Positions 40,615 to 52,890 are shown, counted from the first letter of the stretch. The stretch: DNA of 64,000 bases from Anodontia alba (GCA_964016985.1 OZ024830.1:57954104-58018103); one strand, 5' to 3'. Numbers and translations: made by a program. Notes: generated by a model from the letters alone, not told the origin.

Positions 40615-42365
40615 TTGACGTTGCTTCTATAGTAACTATCAAAGTTGCTACATTATACATGTTGACTATCAAAGCTGCATCTAAATGTACATGTTGACTA
40701 TCACAGATGCTAAATGCATCTAAAATGTACAGGTGGACTATCAAAGTTGCTAAATGCATCTAAATTGTATATATTGTCTATTAAAGTTACTAAATGCATC
40801 TAAAATGTGTATGTTGACTATTTAAGTTGTAAAATACATCTAAATTGTACATGTTGACTATAAAAGATGCTAAATACATCTCAAATGTACATGCTGACTA
40901 TCAAAGTTGCTTATGCATCTAAAATGTATTTGTTGTCTATCAAAGTTCCTAAATACATCTAAAATAGTACATGTTGACTAGCAAAGCTGGTAAATGCATC
41001 GAAAGTGTACACGTTGACTGTCAAATCTGCTAAATACATCTAAATTGTACATATTGACTAGCAAAGCAATTAAATGCATCTAAATTGTACACGTTGACTA
41101 TCAGATCTGCTAAATTCATCTATAGTGTGCATGTTGACTATCAAAGTTGCTAAAAGCATCAAAGTTGTATACTTTTGACCATTAAAGTAACTAAATGCAT
41201 CCAAATTGTACCGGTTGTCGAATAAAGTTTCTAAATACATCTTAAATGTACATGTTGACTATCAAAATTGCTTCATACATCTAAAATATACATGTTGTCT
41301 ATCAAAGTTGCATCTAACTTGTACATCTTGACTGATAAAGCTTTTAAATGCATCAAAAATGTACATATTGACTATCAAAGCTGCCTTATTCATCTACATT
41401 GTACATGCTCATTGTCAAAGTTGCTAAATCCATCTAAAATGTCGATGCAGACTATTAAATCAGCTAAATGCATCTAAAATTGTACAATGTTGACTATCAA
41501 AGTTGCTGAATGCTTAAAAATGAACATGTTGACTGTTTTAGTTGTTAAATGCATCTTAATTGTACATGTTGACTATCAAATGTGGTACATACATCTTAAA
41601 TAGACATGTTGACTGTCATAGATGCTAAATGCGTTTAAAATGTGCATGTTGATAATCTTACTTGCTAAATACATCTAAAATGTACATATTAACTATCAAA
41701 ATTACCTTATGCATCTGCATTGTATATGCCGAATATCAAAGTTGCTAAAGGCATCTAAAATGTACATGCCGAATATTAAAATAAAAGTCAAAAAGGATTG
41801 CCTTTGGAAACAAAGAACACACAGTATCACGAAAATCGGAGACTCGATTTGATTAAGTATCTTCATATGCAACACTGTAGTTTGCGAGGCTGCTTACACC
41901 CCCTAGCACCGGCTTGAGCGGTACGCGATTTTCAAAATAACCAAGATGGGCTCATTGATCCCAAAGGAAATAAAATATAAACTGCACTATGTTGACAATC
42001 AAAGTTACTGAATGCATCTAACATATACATGCTGGCTATTATAGTTGCTGAATGGATCTAAGATGTACATGTTGACTATCAGAGATGCTAAATGCATTCA
42101 AAATGTCCATGTTGACTATTACAGTTGCCACATACATCTAAATTGTAGACTATCAAAGTAGCTAAGTGCATCTAAAAAGTTCAGATTGGCTATTAAAGTT
42201 GCTAAATGCATCTCAAATGCACATGCTTACACTCTAAGTTGCTAAATGCATTCAAAATATACGTGTTGACTATCAAAGTTGCTAAATGTCGCTAAAATAT
42301 ACGTGTTGACAATCTAATTTGCTAAATGCATCTAAAATGTACATGTTGACTATCGAAGTTTACGC
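40615..42365. repeat. ~40-bp minisatellite array
   Basis: Units close to 'gttgactatcaaagttgc' plus 'taaatgcatctaaaatgtac' repeat every ~40 bp, with substitutions and small indels, for about 38 units. The array is split at 41780-41990 by a dispersed element. Stops in every frame exclude a protein. Confidence 0.9.
41780..41990 (+). mobile_element. Dispersed element family G inserted in the minisatellite
   Basis: It begins 'aaaaaggattgcctttggaa', contains 'acaaagaacacacagta' and 'gcttacaccccctagc', and ends 'attgatcccaaaggaaa'. Copies lie at 43880-44065 and 48395-48540. The ends are weakly inverted (CCTTTGG/CCAAAGG), suggesting a MITE. Confidence 0.7.
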
Positions 42366-42459
42366 AGCACGCATGCATGAGACAGAAAAATCTTTGCACG
42401 CTAGCAAGATTTCAACATTATTTTGTTGCATTTGAATGCTGACGTTTTTCATGCTCCCG

Positions 42460-42630
42460 CATTGCTTTCTGTTTTTTTTTTTCTGTATGTGTTGTGATGC
42501 TAGCATTGTGGTCACCGTCTTCAATAGCTGCCCACTTTGCTTTCTGTTTTACTAGTTGTGTTGTAGTGCTAGCGTTTTGGTCACCTTCAACAGCTGCCCA
42601 TTTTGCTTTCTGTTTTACTGGTTGTGATTA
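42460..42630. repeat. ~75-bp tandem repeat, about 2.3 copies
   Basis: 'ttgctttctgttttactagt', 'tgctagcgttttggtcacc' and 'caacagctgccca' recur in the same order at ~75-bp spacing. Confidence 0.8.
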
Positions 42631-43190
42631 AGAGTGGTATCGGGACCCAGGGTGAAGTTGGCTAGCTGTAAAAGTGCTTTAAACTCCCCGGTGGTTTATT
42701 CTACTGCCCGTTCTAAGGCGGTGGTCCAGATGTTAGTCTCACTCTTTGTTGTTTTGTGGTTTATTCTACGAGGCTCTTTGTTTTATGTCTTACCTTGTGT
42801 TATTTTGTTCTTGTGTTTTTCAGTCCTTTTAGCATTGCGATTACCTCGCTTGGGGAAGAGAGAGCTAATCTTAGTGCTTTTCGTATGTTTGTTCGATTTG
42901 TGCCTATTTGGTTTTGTCGGTTTCCTCTTCCTCTTGGTGTCTGGGAGGGGCTGCGGTTTGTGATTATGGCGCTCCCTAGGCTTTTCTCTTACCTTTTTTA
43001 ATGAGAAATGACACATTGTGTGATCATTACTTGTTTATTAAACTCACGCGATACTAGCCAGCTCCCCCGAGGCTGTTTACTGATAAGGTTGCTTGAATTT
43101 GGGGAATAATCTATTAACAGACTTTAACTTGGGAATATAAATTCATTTTAAGATGGTTATAAAGAAAATTTATCAGATGATTATATGTCA
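42631..43190. other. No recognised gene
   Basis: Overlapping frames at 42634-43016 on both strands encode hydrophobic or basic low-quality sequence with no motif. I do not call a gene. Confidence 0.4.
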
Positions 43191-43194
43191 TTTT

Positions 43195-43375
43195 CATATT
43201 ATTTTTGCTCTAAAACACAGATTGTGGGTACTCGTTAGTACCGCACTGGTTATGCGGTTATAACGGGTACCCACACTCAACATAAATGAGGCGGTTCTAA
43301 TGAGCATCCTAAATCTATGCTCTGGAGCAGTAATAAAAAATAATACATACCCCTACAAACCCCACTTTTCCCAAC
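43195..43375 (-). mobile_element. MITE family A, degenerate copy
   Basis: 'cacagattgtgggtactcgt' and a duplicated distorted hairpin ('accgcactggttatgcggt') are followed by 'aatctatgctctggagcag' and 'cccctacaaaccccac'. Both termini are lost. Confidence 0.65.
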
Positions 43376-43379
43376 ATTA

Positions 43380-43440
43380 AGGAGAGTTGACGGGGGTGGG
43401 GGTGGGCGGGGCGGGGGCGGGGGGAAGGGCGGGGGTTACC
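43380..43440. repeat. G-rich stretch, possible G-quadruplex
   Basis: Many runs of three to five G occur within 60 bases ('gggggtgggggtgggcgggg'), which satisfies the simple quadruplex pattern on the plus strand. Confidence 0.6.
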
Positions 43441-43503
43441 GGGTTGCTGATGAACTGTTGATCGCTATTGAGCCTAGCATCATTACTATTAACCAATTTA
43501 CTC

Positions 43504-43504
<1 letters not shown>

Positions 43505-43578
<74 letters not shown>
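43505..43578. repeat. (AT)n microsatellite
   Basis: About 36 perfect AT dinucleotides. Confidence 0.95.
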
Positions 43579-43581
<3 letters not shown>

Positions 43582-43879
43582 CTTACTCGTTTTTTGGAGT
43601 GATATTGTAAAAATGTAGCCAACTTGTTTTTGTTTTATTTAGTCTTTCTCTGATAGTACTATAGGGTTATAGTCAGTTCCTCTGGCAGCTCTAGTTTGTC
43701 ATGGTTCAGTGAATGTATCTGATTTGTTTTGCATACCAAACATAGTACCAGAGCATTGTTTGCCTATTGCCGGACATCAGTGTGCTATGGGCAAGTTATT
43801 GATCTACCAAAACCGAAAAATTTAAAAACAGACGTGTAAACTGTATGTTGAGAAATTCTTGAACAATTGGTATAATAAA

Positions 43880-44068
43880 CGTCAAAAAGATTGCCTTTGG
43901 AAACAAAGAACACACTACGGATTAGAAAATGGGACTCTCGGTTTTATTGGGACTCTTCATAAGTAGTAATGAAGTATGCAACACTGCTTACGCCCTCTAG
44001 CGAAAACATGAGTAGAACTTCATTTTCAAATATACCACAATGGGCCCAATGATCCCAAAGGAAACGAA
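43880..44068 (+). mobile_element. Dispersed element family G
   Basis: 'aaaaagattgcctttggaaa', 'actacggattagaaaatgg', 'gcttacgccctctagcg' and 'gatcccaaaggaaacg' match 41780-41990 and 48395-48540. Confidence 0.75.
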
Positions 44069-45295
44069 ACACTGTAATTTTGAAGTGATTGTAATTTTTT
44101 TGTTTACCTTATTTGACCCTTTTATCGCTCTGCAGGCTTAGAGTATTTAAAAACTCCCATGGCAATGCGTGGTGAAAACTATACTAATAGGCGCTGGATA
44201 GGGACAAAAAAAAGATTATATAAAACTATGCATGCTCCAGTGCTTGACAAAGAAACATCATAATTTGCTTTGGTTAAATTTCAAGAAGACTTAAAATGGG
44301 AGTAATACGAAACAACTTAGAGATGAATTTAACTAAAACTGTGTTTGCTTATGTAATATTTTTCAGACATGGTCTTTGTGTGGGTGTGTTTGGGACATGT
44401 GCAGTAAATGGGTCAAATATAATTTATTCTTTTTTACATTTAATCTAGATAAAATACTATTAAATACACAAATAAAATAATATACAAGTATCTGGTCTTT
44501 ATTTTTTTCTTGCTAGCTCACCTATCCAAAAGGCTTGGTGAGCTAATAGTACTAGGTGAGTAGTCAGTCGTCTTCTGTTACTTTCAAGTGACATCTTCTC
44601 TGAAAATGCCTGGCTCTTTGCTTTATAATCCGTGAGTAGCAAGTTTGTATAGCTTGTATTCTTTAGCATCAAACTTTAATCTGAATCCCTGTCTCCATGG
44701 CCATATCGTTAATGGACACAAAACTCAAATGTTAGAGAGAAATGCATACAGTTGGGGATGCAGTGTTATAAAAGCATATACAACCAGATGTTTACAAATA
44801 TTGGCCTATAACATAGTCTGTAAAGCAAGTTGCCAGTAGTTGCATACTCCAATATGTGAAATACTTAAACAACCTTTGAAACATACAGACTGTGTAGAAA
44901 GGATGTATGACCTGACCACAGAGACATTGCTGAATACTATTTAAAGCAAATTGGTTGGGCCATAAACTCGAATCCCTGATCTACAGGCAGTAGACGGCAT
45001 GTCTGACTAGATCTAGAGCCTGTGTTGCCACATAACTGCAATTGAAATAATTCTAATGCATTTTCGTCCCTTTCCAGCTGATTAAAAAAGGGCAGGTGCC
45101 AGTTGCAGGGGAAGTCTATGCATCTGGCAGAGGAAGTTTGAGCCTGATCAGACTTGGACTGAGTAATCTAGTTTCCATTATATAAGTCGAATAAGGCTGC
45201 TACGGGTTTTTATAAAAAATATTAGAGTTCCCCATACATTATCCTGCAGTTACACTTTCTATTATAACTACAGTGTTAAATATGTTATATAAATA
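44069..45295. other. No gene; AGCTCACCT end near 44515
   Basis: 'tagctcacctatccaaaagg' and the near-adjacent 'cttggtgagcta' at 44514-44550 mark an end of the AGCTCACCT repeat type. The rest has only chance frames. Confidence 0.4.
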
Positions 45296-45299
45296 GTTT

Positions 45300-45690
45300 A
45301 TTTTTTGGAAGCAAGGAATACACCAAACAACTGAAAACTATCGAGTGTACCCGTTTTCTGGGCCAGATTACCTACATTCGGTCAATTAATCCCTCATCAG
45401 TGACCCGCAAATATTTTCAAAGTTCCACAATGGAATCAATGATCCCAGTGGACTTGAATATAAAATATACACTATGATAAAAGGCAGGGATACTTTTTAC
45501 GATGACCAAATTGTCCCTTAACACCAGCTGTAGTTGATGTGTTCGATAACGATTTATCCTTTGGATGCAAGAAATACTCCAAAGAACTGAAAACAGTCGA
45601 ATGTACATATTTTCTAGGACAGGCTAGCTAGTTTCGGCTATTTAGGCCTCATCAGTGACCCTCCGATATATTCAAGCCCGATTTTAAACT
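45300..45690 (+). repeat. Two diverged family G-like copies in tandem
   Basis: 'tttggaagcaaggaatacac' / 'tttggatgcaagaaatactc', 'aactgaaaacta' / 'aactgaaaacag' and 'cctcatcagtgaccc' recur at a spacing of ~250 bp (45305 and 45555). 'atgatcccagtgg' closes the first as in family G. Confidence 0.55.
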
Positions 45691-46965
45691 ATTGTATTAT
45701 TCAAGCCTGATTAAAACTGCCAACCAGATGCGAAATTTGTCTGACGCTGTGTAAACTTCACAAACAATCGCCCCATCAGCACTCTCAGGACTTTGATTAT
45801 ATGTAGATATGGCTGTTTTAAATACAAATAAGTATTAATGTGTATGACCTTAATCAGACTGAATGTTCGCAGTTCAAAGGATAGGCTTTGAATTATTCAT
45901 AAATAAAAGTTAATCTATTATCTTCAAATAGTTTATCGATATTATTTATCTTAGCAAATTTCTTAATAATGAAAATATCAACGAACATTTAATGTCATCA
46001 AATGTATTCACTATAAGTTACTTATGAGGATTTCTGAGTACCGATCCGAATGATATCGAACAAATACGATCAATATCGATTATTGTAACGTTACCGGAAG
46101 TCGATTGCTAAAAATAACTCGGGTGCACTTCTATAGGGTAATGTCCAACATTATACATCATGTTTAATTTGCCTAAATTTATTTTCATTATATTTCTTTA
46201 CATCACTGGAAAGAAGAGACATTCTTCTTTCCAAATCCGTTAGCACAGTTTTTATAGCTGAATAATACATAAACATTTTTTTCTGTGTTAAAGACATATA
46301 CTATACGCTATTTTTGTGTTTTTACTAGGTGGGAATGTACAAATGTACCCTTAATTTGCCCGAACAGAATATTTTCCATTTTTTATTTATTTTTTATTTA
46401 TTTTTTTTATTTATTTATTTTTTTTATAAACATATGCATAATGTTCAGAAAACACTGAAATTTTAGAATCCGTTCGCACAGAAATTCGATCGTTATTTAT
46501 TGTAAAGAAATATTAAGTTGAATATATACTCGCCATTTAAATCAATGAATTTTGAACCGATAAAAGATCTTAATGATGCGATCACGGGATATCCGTCCTT
46601 GATGTTTTACTTACTCAAATTAGATAATTTGACATTAACTGGGTAAAATATAACAATTATCGGATATAGGTAGACCCCATGGGACTAACTAATTGTTGGA
46701 TATGGCATGGTGACTAACAAAGAGAACATCTTAAAATTATCTACGAGGCGCAGAGTCAGGATTTGACGTGCTTTCTTTCTTTCTTTCTTTCTCAATTCGT
46801 GTTTGATTTTACCATGGTGGTGTACTGTTACACTTAGACCGTCTGAAAGTTATTTGCAAATGTACATATTGACAATGTTAATTATGTGTAAATAACTCTT
46901 ACACACTAACACAACGTCACACCTAGAAAAAATAAATTGGATTGATTTGGTAAATATAGGAATAG
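45691..46965. other. No recognised feature
   Basis: AT-rich sequence with T-rich runs near 46380-46425 and (CTTT)n near 46770. No exon is supported. Confidence 0.4.
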
Positions 46966-46969
46966 GTCA

Positions 46970-47240
46970 GAAAACTATTGAACCCCATACCACTTACTGA
47001 ACTTATTCAGCAGTCGATAAATTAATGATAGTCTTTCCATATTTTCACCCGAAAATAGACTCTGACATGTCATGCAAATTGTCTTTAAGGAGGCAATTTG
47101 CATGAAATGTTTTAGTCTATTTTCTGGAAAAAAAATATAGAGAAAATAATTCAAATGTCGTACGCTGAAAGTTTTACCAAGCATGCTAAGCGTTAAATAA
47201 CAGCGGTGTTTATTCAACCCTTAAAGTGTCACTTAAAAGT
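46970..47240. mobile_element. MITE family E copy
   Basis: 'tgtcatgcaaattgtcttta' pairs with 'aggcaatttgcatgaaatg', flanked by 'cgaaaatagactctgac' and 'agtctattttctgg'. 'caacccttaaagtgtcact' follows at 47215, resembling the family F end. Confidence 0.65.
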
Positions 47241-48394
47241 TGTAGAAAAAGACTTTAGAAAATACCTCATTTCTGCCCTTTTATTTAGAAAAAAAAAAAT
47301 GATGGTATTTCATGTGACTGGTTTGCTAGGCAAGGCAGATGTTTCATAGAAAACGTTCAGCTTATTTATATGTTTATACATAAAGAACATTGTCTGCTTC
47401 TGTTGTAGGCTATTGTGACTAGCGCGTTAAGATCTAATTTGCAGACAATGACGAGGTATTTATTTTTCTAAAATAGTAAACTATACAGGCGTTATAAAAA
47501 AATGCACGAGCATTTGCGTTATAAAGAAATACTCGAGCATCGAGGAATTTTGCTTTTATTTTATTTTCGTTTTTGTTCTTTATCGTTTTTTTTTTTTGTT
47601 TTTTTTTTTTTTTAAATCTTTTTCTTTTAATTTAAATGATAACATACGTCACAACGTAAGCCCGGAATCATGTAAAAAAATTACTTATAAGTTTACAAAT
47701 TTTCATATTGTTTTTATTTTTGTTCTATATATTTCGCTTAATTTCGTTTCTTTTTAGTAAATCGGTATGAATAATATAAGTAATCCCAATTTTGAAGTCG
47801 ATTGTCAACACAGCAACGAAATATTAGTTGTTATATTTTACCAAATTAGTGTCAACACTTCACTACGTCAACGTCTAATTTGAATTAATAAAACATCTAA
47901 GACGGATATCCCGTGATCACATCATTTAGATCCTTTAGATATTTTAATTTGGGTGGTTGCCAAATATCCACCAGATTTAACATACATGTTTTCCTGTTAC
48001 ATGTACTACCAACCTTCTAAAGACCTAATTAATAGTTCCCTGCTAACGCTCATAAAGCTAAATTCTGCTTTCGAACATATTAGTACTTATCCCTATACAC
48101 TCTGATGTTTATAAATAGCGAATGAATAAATAAAACCCAGAAAAGTTTAAACTTTTGAATGAATTCTATTTTAATCACACTGAGTATAACATCGGCGGGC
48201 GAATATGAATATAGCCTAGTTCGCCAGGCGACTATTAAAAATAGACTGCCGAGCTGCGCAAAGAACTGGACTAATATGAATATTCCAGTAAAACGCGCAC
48301 CAAATCTACAGCGTTGGGTAAAAAGTGTAACCGCTGTCCTACTAAACACCGAAAAGGACCTTTTCCACAGAAAAGGACCGATTATACCAATAAG
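47241..48394. other. No recognised gene
   Basis: T-rich tracts lie near 47585-47615. A plus-strand frame at 48159-48400 (e.g. KRAPNLQRWVKSVTAVLL) has fairly protein-like composition but no known motif and runs into a family G repeat. I leave it uncalled. Confidence 0.35.
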
Positions 48395-48540
48395 CATAAA
48401 AAAGATTGCCTTTGGAAACAAAGAACATACTACGGATTAGAAAATGGGAGTATCGTTTTATTGAGACTCTTCATAAGCAGTAATAAAGTTTGCAAAACTG
48501 CTTACGCCCCCTAGCGTATACATGAGCAGAAATCCATTTT
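48395..48540 (+). mobile_element. Dispersed element family G, 3'-truncated
   Basis: 'aaaaagattgcctttggaaa', 'ctacggattagaaaatggg' and 'gcttacgccccctagcg' are present. The closing 'gatcccaaagg' part is missing. Confidence 0.75.
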
Positions 48541-48964
48541 AAAGTCACACATCTGAAAAACTCTTTAAAAAAAGGTCAGTGACACACGCCCGATTAGATT
48601 TCATTTAACAAATAAATTTGTCATACTGTTCATGTGTGGCTTCCTTTAATTTCAGCGTAAATACCAATTAGTTCTAGAGTCCTATAGAATTTCAGGCAAC
48701 CGGCCTCATACATACTCTCAGTGGTTTGATTTTTAATCAGAGGGTCTAGATGATTTCCCCATCTAAGAATATTTAAATGTAATTCGATGATCGGTGCAAC
48801 CTTTACATGTCAAATTGTAGATTCACGAAGAAAAAAGAATTAATTCCTATTGTACCTGAGAAAAAGATATTGGCAAACAATATAGACCTAGAAATATAGA
48901 ATGACATTGTTTTGGTTGTTTCTTCCATAAGTTTCGTCTCTTCTGTTTGGGATCGTAATTAATG
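48541..48964. other. No recognised feature
   Basis: No exon or matched repeat. Confidence 0.4.
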
Positions 48965-49170
48965 GGAACTGATACACTCTCAAAGGGGACAACTACTGCA
49001 TTTGCTCCCTTCTGAAAAGGTGCTCTACTCTAAAAGAAAAGTGGGAGCAAATTATTTCCTTTTAGACTTTTAGAGTAGACCCTTTTTTGGAAGATTCGTG
49101 TACAAGAAAGTAAACAGGAAGTCACAAAAGTTGTCATCCTTATCACAACTGGCGGAAAATTTACTAAGTA
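48965..49170. repeat. Dispersed repeat family D, good copy
   Basis: 'cccttctgaaaaggtgctc' and 'actctaaaagaaaagtgg' are mirrored by 'tagacttttagagtagaccc'. 'gtgtacaagaaagtaaacag' and 'atcacaactggcggaaaat' complete the family order. Confidence 0.7.
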
Positions 49171-49805
49171 TAACTATTCACCTTAGGCCACAATATATGC
49201 TAACTTCAGCACATGTCGGCATCGTCAGCAGATGACAAATGCATGAGTTACTCTGATTCAGCTGAGTCGAAGCACTATGTTATCAAGTCTATGTTAATAC
49301 ACACCCCATGTCCCCCTGTAATATATAAAGAAAACAGGGGTAGGCTGGTCAAGAGTATTAGGCGATTTATTTCAATAGCACGCATTGTAAACTATCACAG
49401 GTACCTCCGGCGGATGTACTGATTATCGGTTTGTGACAGGCGTCCGGAGCTGCCTGTGATGGTCAAAATATAGCCAATAACAAAAGGTAGGTGTTCATCA
49501 TTTTTGACAAAATACTAAATAACCAGGGAGTTGATTAAAAATTGAAAAGTGCTATTCGACCCTTAAAGACATAAAAGTTTTGTCACACGGCATATCCCCC
49601 AGAACTTTCCATATTTACCAAAGATACGACCTTTGAAGTGGCTTCGAAGTCAGCCCGAAGTACTCGAAACAGAAAAAGATCGATCGTTTTTGGTTCTAAA
49701 TGAGGATATCTTGCATATGAATCTGTTTACTCGGTACACTGATGTAAAGTAAACCTGCTTGCCTGATTACAGATATCGATAAACTCCAAATAAAGCTGGA
49801 TTCTT

Positions 49806-49807
<2 letters not shown>

Positions 49808-49847
<40 letters not shown>
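49808..49847. repeat. Poly(A) tract
   Basis: A ~40-base uninterrupted A run inside the TIR element. Confidence 0.95.
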
Positions 49848-49848
<1 letters not shown>

Positions 49849-50204
49849 AGTTGGAGATGTCTTTGACGTCGTGGAGGTGCCTGTAATGTAAAGAAATATA
49901 GTGAAAATCTGAAGAGTTCTTGCAGCTGCAAATATTGATATAATTCTTCTCTAGATTACTGCCTGGAAAGAATCATTCATTCAGCGTCGCAATAAGCTAT
50001 CATATTGTGTATGTCATGAATTTCCATGTTAAAGTTATAAAACATAATCTCAAAGAATTATTGGCGCTTTTGAGTTAGATTGTCACAGAATGCTCACTGA
50101 AGTAAGCCTTTTTTTTCTTGAATGGTGATGACTGTAATCGGAAGGTGCTGCCTGTTAGTCATTCCAACTCGTAGAAAATTGTCTTTGCTCAATATATCAC
50201 ACGC

Positions 50205-50300
50205 CATGCCAGCTACAAATAGCTCAGTAGGTTTAACGCTGGCCTATTGATCTAGCGGCCCTGTGTTTGAGCCTCGACTGAGACGGAGATCTTTTCAATC
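50205..50300 (+). mobile_element. tRNA-like SINE head
   Basis: 'aaatagctcagtaggttta' (A box) and 'ctgtgtttgagcctcgac' (B box) are spaced ~45 bases apart, as in tRNA-derived SINEs. No closed acceptor stem, so not a tRNA gene. Confidence 0.6.
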
Positions 50301-50384
50301 GTAAACGGGGTTCCGTTGCACACAACCTTACATTATCACCCGCCCATCGTTTTGATATGACTGAACACCCAATCCAGATACCAG

Positions 50385-50907
50385 GGCCCAGAACTACAAT
50401 CATTCCTTAAAGTTAAGTTCATCTTAACTTTAAGGGAGGTAATCTTGCGTCATGATAACTAGCATTTAATAATCATTTTCCGATCTGGTTTTATGTTTAA
50501 TCAATCAAGTACATCCACAGCTAGTTCACTTACTTAACTTTTCATAAATATTCTTAATATAAAGTGTAAAACAAGTGTCTTTTCAGACCTTAAAGTTTAG
50601 GCCAAAACACGACCTTGGAAATTTCACACCTTAAAGTTAAGGTCAAAACACGACCTTGGAAGTTTTACACCTTAAAGTTAAGTTCACCTTAACGTTAAGG
50701 TGTGAAATTTTAAAGGTCGTGTTTTACACGTTATATTAAGGATATTTATAAAATGTTAAATAACTGAATCAGTTGTGGATATACTTAATCGATTAAAATA
50801 AAAAACAGAGCGAAATGATTATTACATCCTAGTTTTCATGATACAAAATTACCTCCCTTAAAGTTAAGGTGAGCTAAACTTTAAGGAATAATTGTAGTCC
50901 TGGGCCA
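50385..50907. mobile_element. ~520-bp palindromic element with CCTTAAAGTTAAGG clusters
   Basis: The ends 'ggcccagaactacaatcatt' and 'ataattgtagtcctgggcc' are inverted. 'ttaactttaagggaggtaat' pairs with 'attacctcccttaaagttaa', and 'aatattcttaatataaagtg' with 'cacgttatattaaggatatt'. The centre has four close copies of 'caccttaaagttaaggt'-type words next to 'aaaacacgaccttgga'. Non-coding, nested in the TIR element. Confidence 0.85.
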
Positions 50908-51480
50908 GAAAGTTGACACATACATGGGGAACAACCTACGTCACGATCATATGATTCTAAAAATAAAATAATCTCTATACCTGTAAGAAAATGAGTTATA
51001 TCTCAAGTCTTACAAGGCCGATTTTAATTTTGTAAAATGCATGTATCCTGAAGTAGCTTCTGTTTTCAGCGAATGTCAAAGTTAAATGAAAATATGTCAT
51101 TTACCCGAATGTTTCATAGAAATCGCTGTTTTTGAAGTGTTCTGATAAAACGATGACATTTGCTGAAGACAAGGGATATTGCTACGGGGTTCGTGCACTT
51201 TATAAAATTAAAAAAAAAATAAATAAATAAATAAAAAAATAAAAAAGTAAAAAAAAACCGGCCTTGTAAAACTTAATTTTCTATCCGGCATCGAGATTTT
51301 TTTTGTTTCTAAAACTGTACATTTTACCATCGTGACGTAGGTTGTCGACCGTGATATAGCATGCGGCACATTAGTCAAGTTGAACCGATCGATAATTTCA
51401 AATCTTGGTATGGGACCTGTCTTTTCCATTGCAGCACTTTTGCATGCGTGCATATTTTGAACTGTTGCCAACGTATTTTT
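50908..51480. other. No gene; inverted 'caacctacgtcacgat' pair
   Basis: 'caacctacgtcacgat' near 50932 is mirrored by 'atcgtgacgtaggttg' near 51329, with 'acaaggccgattttaa' and 'ccggccttgt' inside. This suggests a further inverted structure of ~420 bp. An A-rich run lies at 51211-51257. Confidence 0.55.
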
Positions 51481-52153
51481 ATACTTACGTGTATTTCCAT
51501 TTTGGTTTTAAGGGCGCGATGTGAGATCTAACTGTATTAGTTCTTGATCATTGTCTAACAAAAATATTTATGATATTCGCGTTCTAATAGATTAGTGCGA
51601 CGTTGAATGAACGAGTCTTTCTGGTCTACAAAAAAGAGCATATCAATATGTGTAGCTGCAATAACTCTTCAGATTTTCACTATATTTTCTTACATCACAG
51701 ACATGCACCGCCAGTTGTTTTTAGAGAATCCAGACTAATTTGGAGTTTATCGAAGTTTTATATTTGGGCAAGAAGGTTTACTTTACGACGGTGAGCAGAA
51801 ATAAACAGATTCTTAAGCAAGAAAACTGCATTTAAGACCTAAAACAACCGATTTTTTTTTCTGATTTGAGTACTTTCGATTGATCTTAACGCCAGGTCAG
51901 CATTCATAACTTTCGTAAATGTTGAAAGTTCTGAGGAATATGTCGTGTGACAAAACTTTATGCCTATAAAGGTCGAATAGCACTCTATGATTTTCAGTAA
52001 ACTCTCTGGTTATTGTGTATTTTATCAAAAACGACGAACACCTACATTTTTATGTCTAGTTTTTGACCATTACAGACAGCTCCGGATATCTGTCACAATC
52101 ATTTAATCAGTACCTCCGCGGAGGTACCTGTGATAGTTTACCAAGCGTGAATA

Positions 52154-52395
52154 GGGTTTAATGCCGGTGTAGCAGTTTATATTGCCCCATCCCTTGGGCA
52201 GCTTGCCCCCACTTCAGAAAACCTAGCGAACTCAGTTCAAAATTATATTTATTATTTCTTAATGACAAATTTCTATTGCACAGTTATAGTTATTAGAACT
52301 AGTAAAAAATGCTTTTCCTTATTTTTTTCTTTATGGGAAACTGTTAGGTCCAAAATAAGTACGTTTCTAAGGCCATTATATCTGGCCCTCAATTT
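52154..52395. other. No recognised feature
   Basis: Nothing supported apart from a GCCC-rich start. Confidence 0.35.
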
Positions 52396-52890
52396 CCTCC
52401 TATCCGGTAAAAGAAACATATCTGCATAAAAAATCAATTTACCCATGTTTCTATTTTAAAGCGTTTTATTTAAAAACAATAAAATCTTTCTGAATAAAAT
52501 TCTGTCAGGTTTTCTGGGAGCTGGGGGTAAGCTGCCCAGACCACATTATCTCCTACTTCCCGGGAGTCGGGAGGGGGTTGGGGAGTGCAAGCTGCCCAGG
52601 CCACGGTATCTTTACCCACCCCTTCCCGTTTAAACGAAAACAGGTAATCATCAATATTATGAATATTCGAATGACTGTTCAAAAGGAAAGCCTATCAAAA
52701 GTGATAAACTATCTTTTAGAATGGAATCTGCCAGGTTTTCTAGCAGCTGCAAACTTCTATGGCCACTATATAAAAGTCCTATCCAATAAAAGAAGCATAT
52801 CTGAAGAAATAATCAGTTTTCCCATGTTTCTTTTGTAAGGATTTTTATTTATAAAGAATATAATTTTTCTCAATTCTATCAGGTTTTGGT
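52396..52890. repeat. Direct repeat pair ~380 bp apart and 'aagctgcccag' duplication
   Basis: 'cctatccggtaaaagaaaca' through 'ctgtcaggttttctggg' is repeated as 'cctatccaataaaagaagca' through 'tctatcaggttttggtcc'. Between them 'aagctgcccagaccac' and 'aagctgcccaggccac' repeat at ~80 bp. Confidence 0.7.

Larger units (their letters stand above)
49379..52153. mobile_element. Element with several-hundred-bp terminal inverted repeats
   Basis: 'gtaaactatcacaggtacct' at 49386 is mirrored by 'aggtacctgtgatagttta' ending near 52140. Inward pairing continues: 'gtaggtgttcatcatttttg' with 'aaaaacgacgaacacctac', 'gtgctattcgacc' with 'ggtcgaatagcac', and 'aaagttttgtcacac' with 'gtgtgacaaaacttt'. The arms are ~350 bp and moderately diverged. 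The interior has a SINE, a 520-bp palindrome and a poly(A), and no transposase that I recognise. Confidence 0.75.

Noticed and set aside
40615..42365. CRISPR-like direct repeats
   Set aside because: The whole 40-bp unit repeats with drift and there are no spacers. The genome is eukaryotic.
42634..43016. Three overlapping hydrophobic or basic frames
   Set aside because: They overlap on both strands with no start, splice or family support. They look like chance frames in locally stop-poor DNA.
50205..50300. Functional tRNA gene
   Set aside because: A and B boxes are recognisable but arms do not close into a cloverleaf by eye. It is embedded in a transposon.
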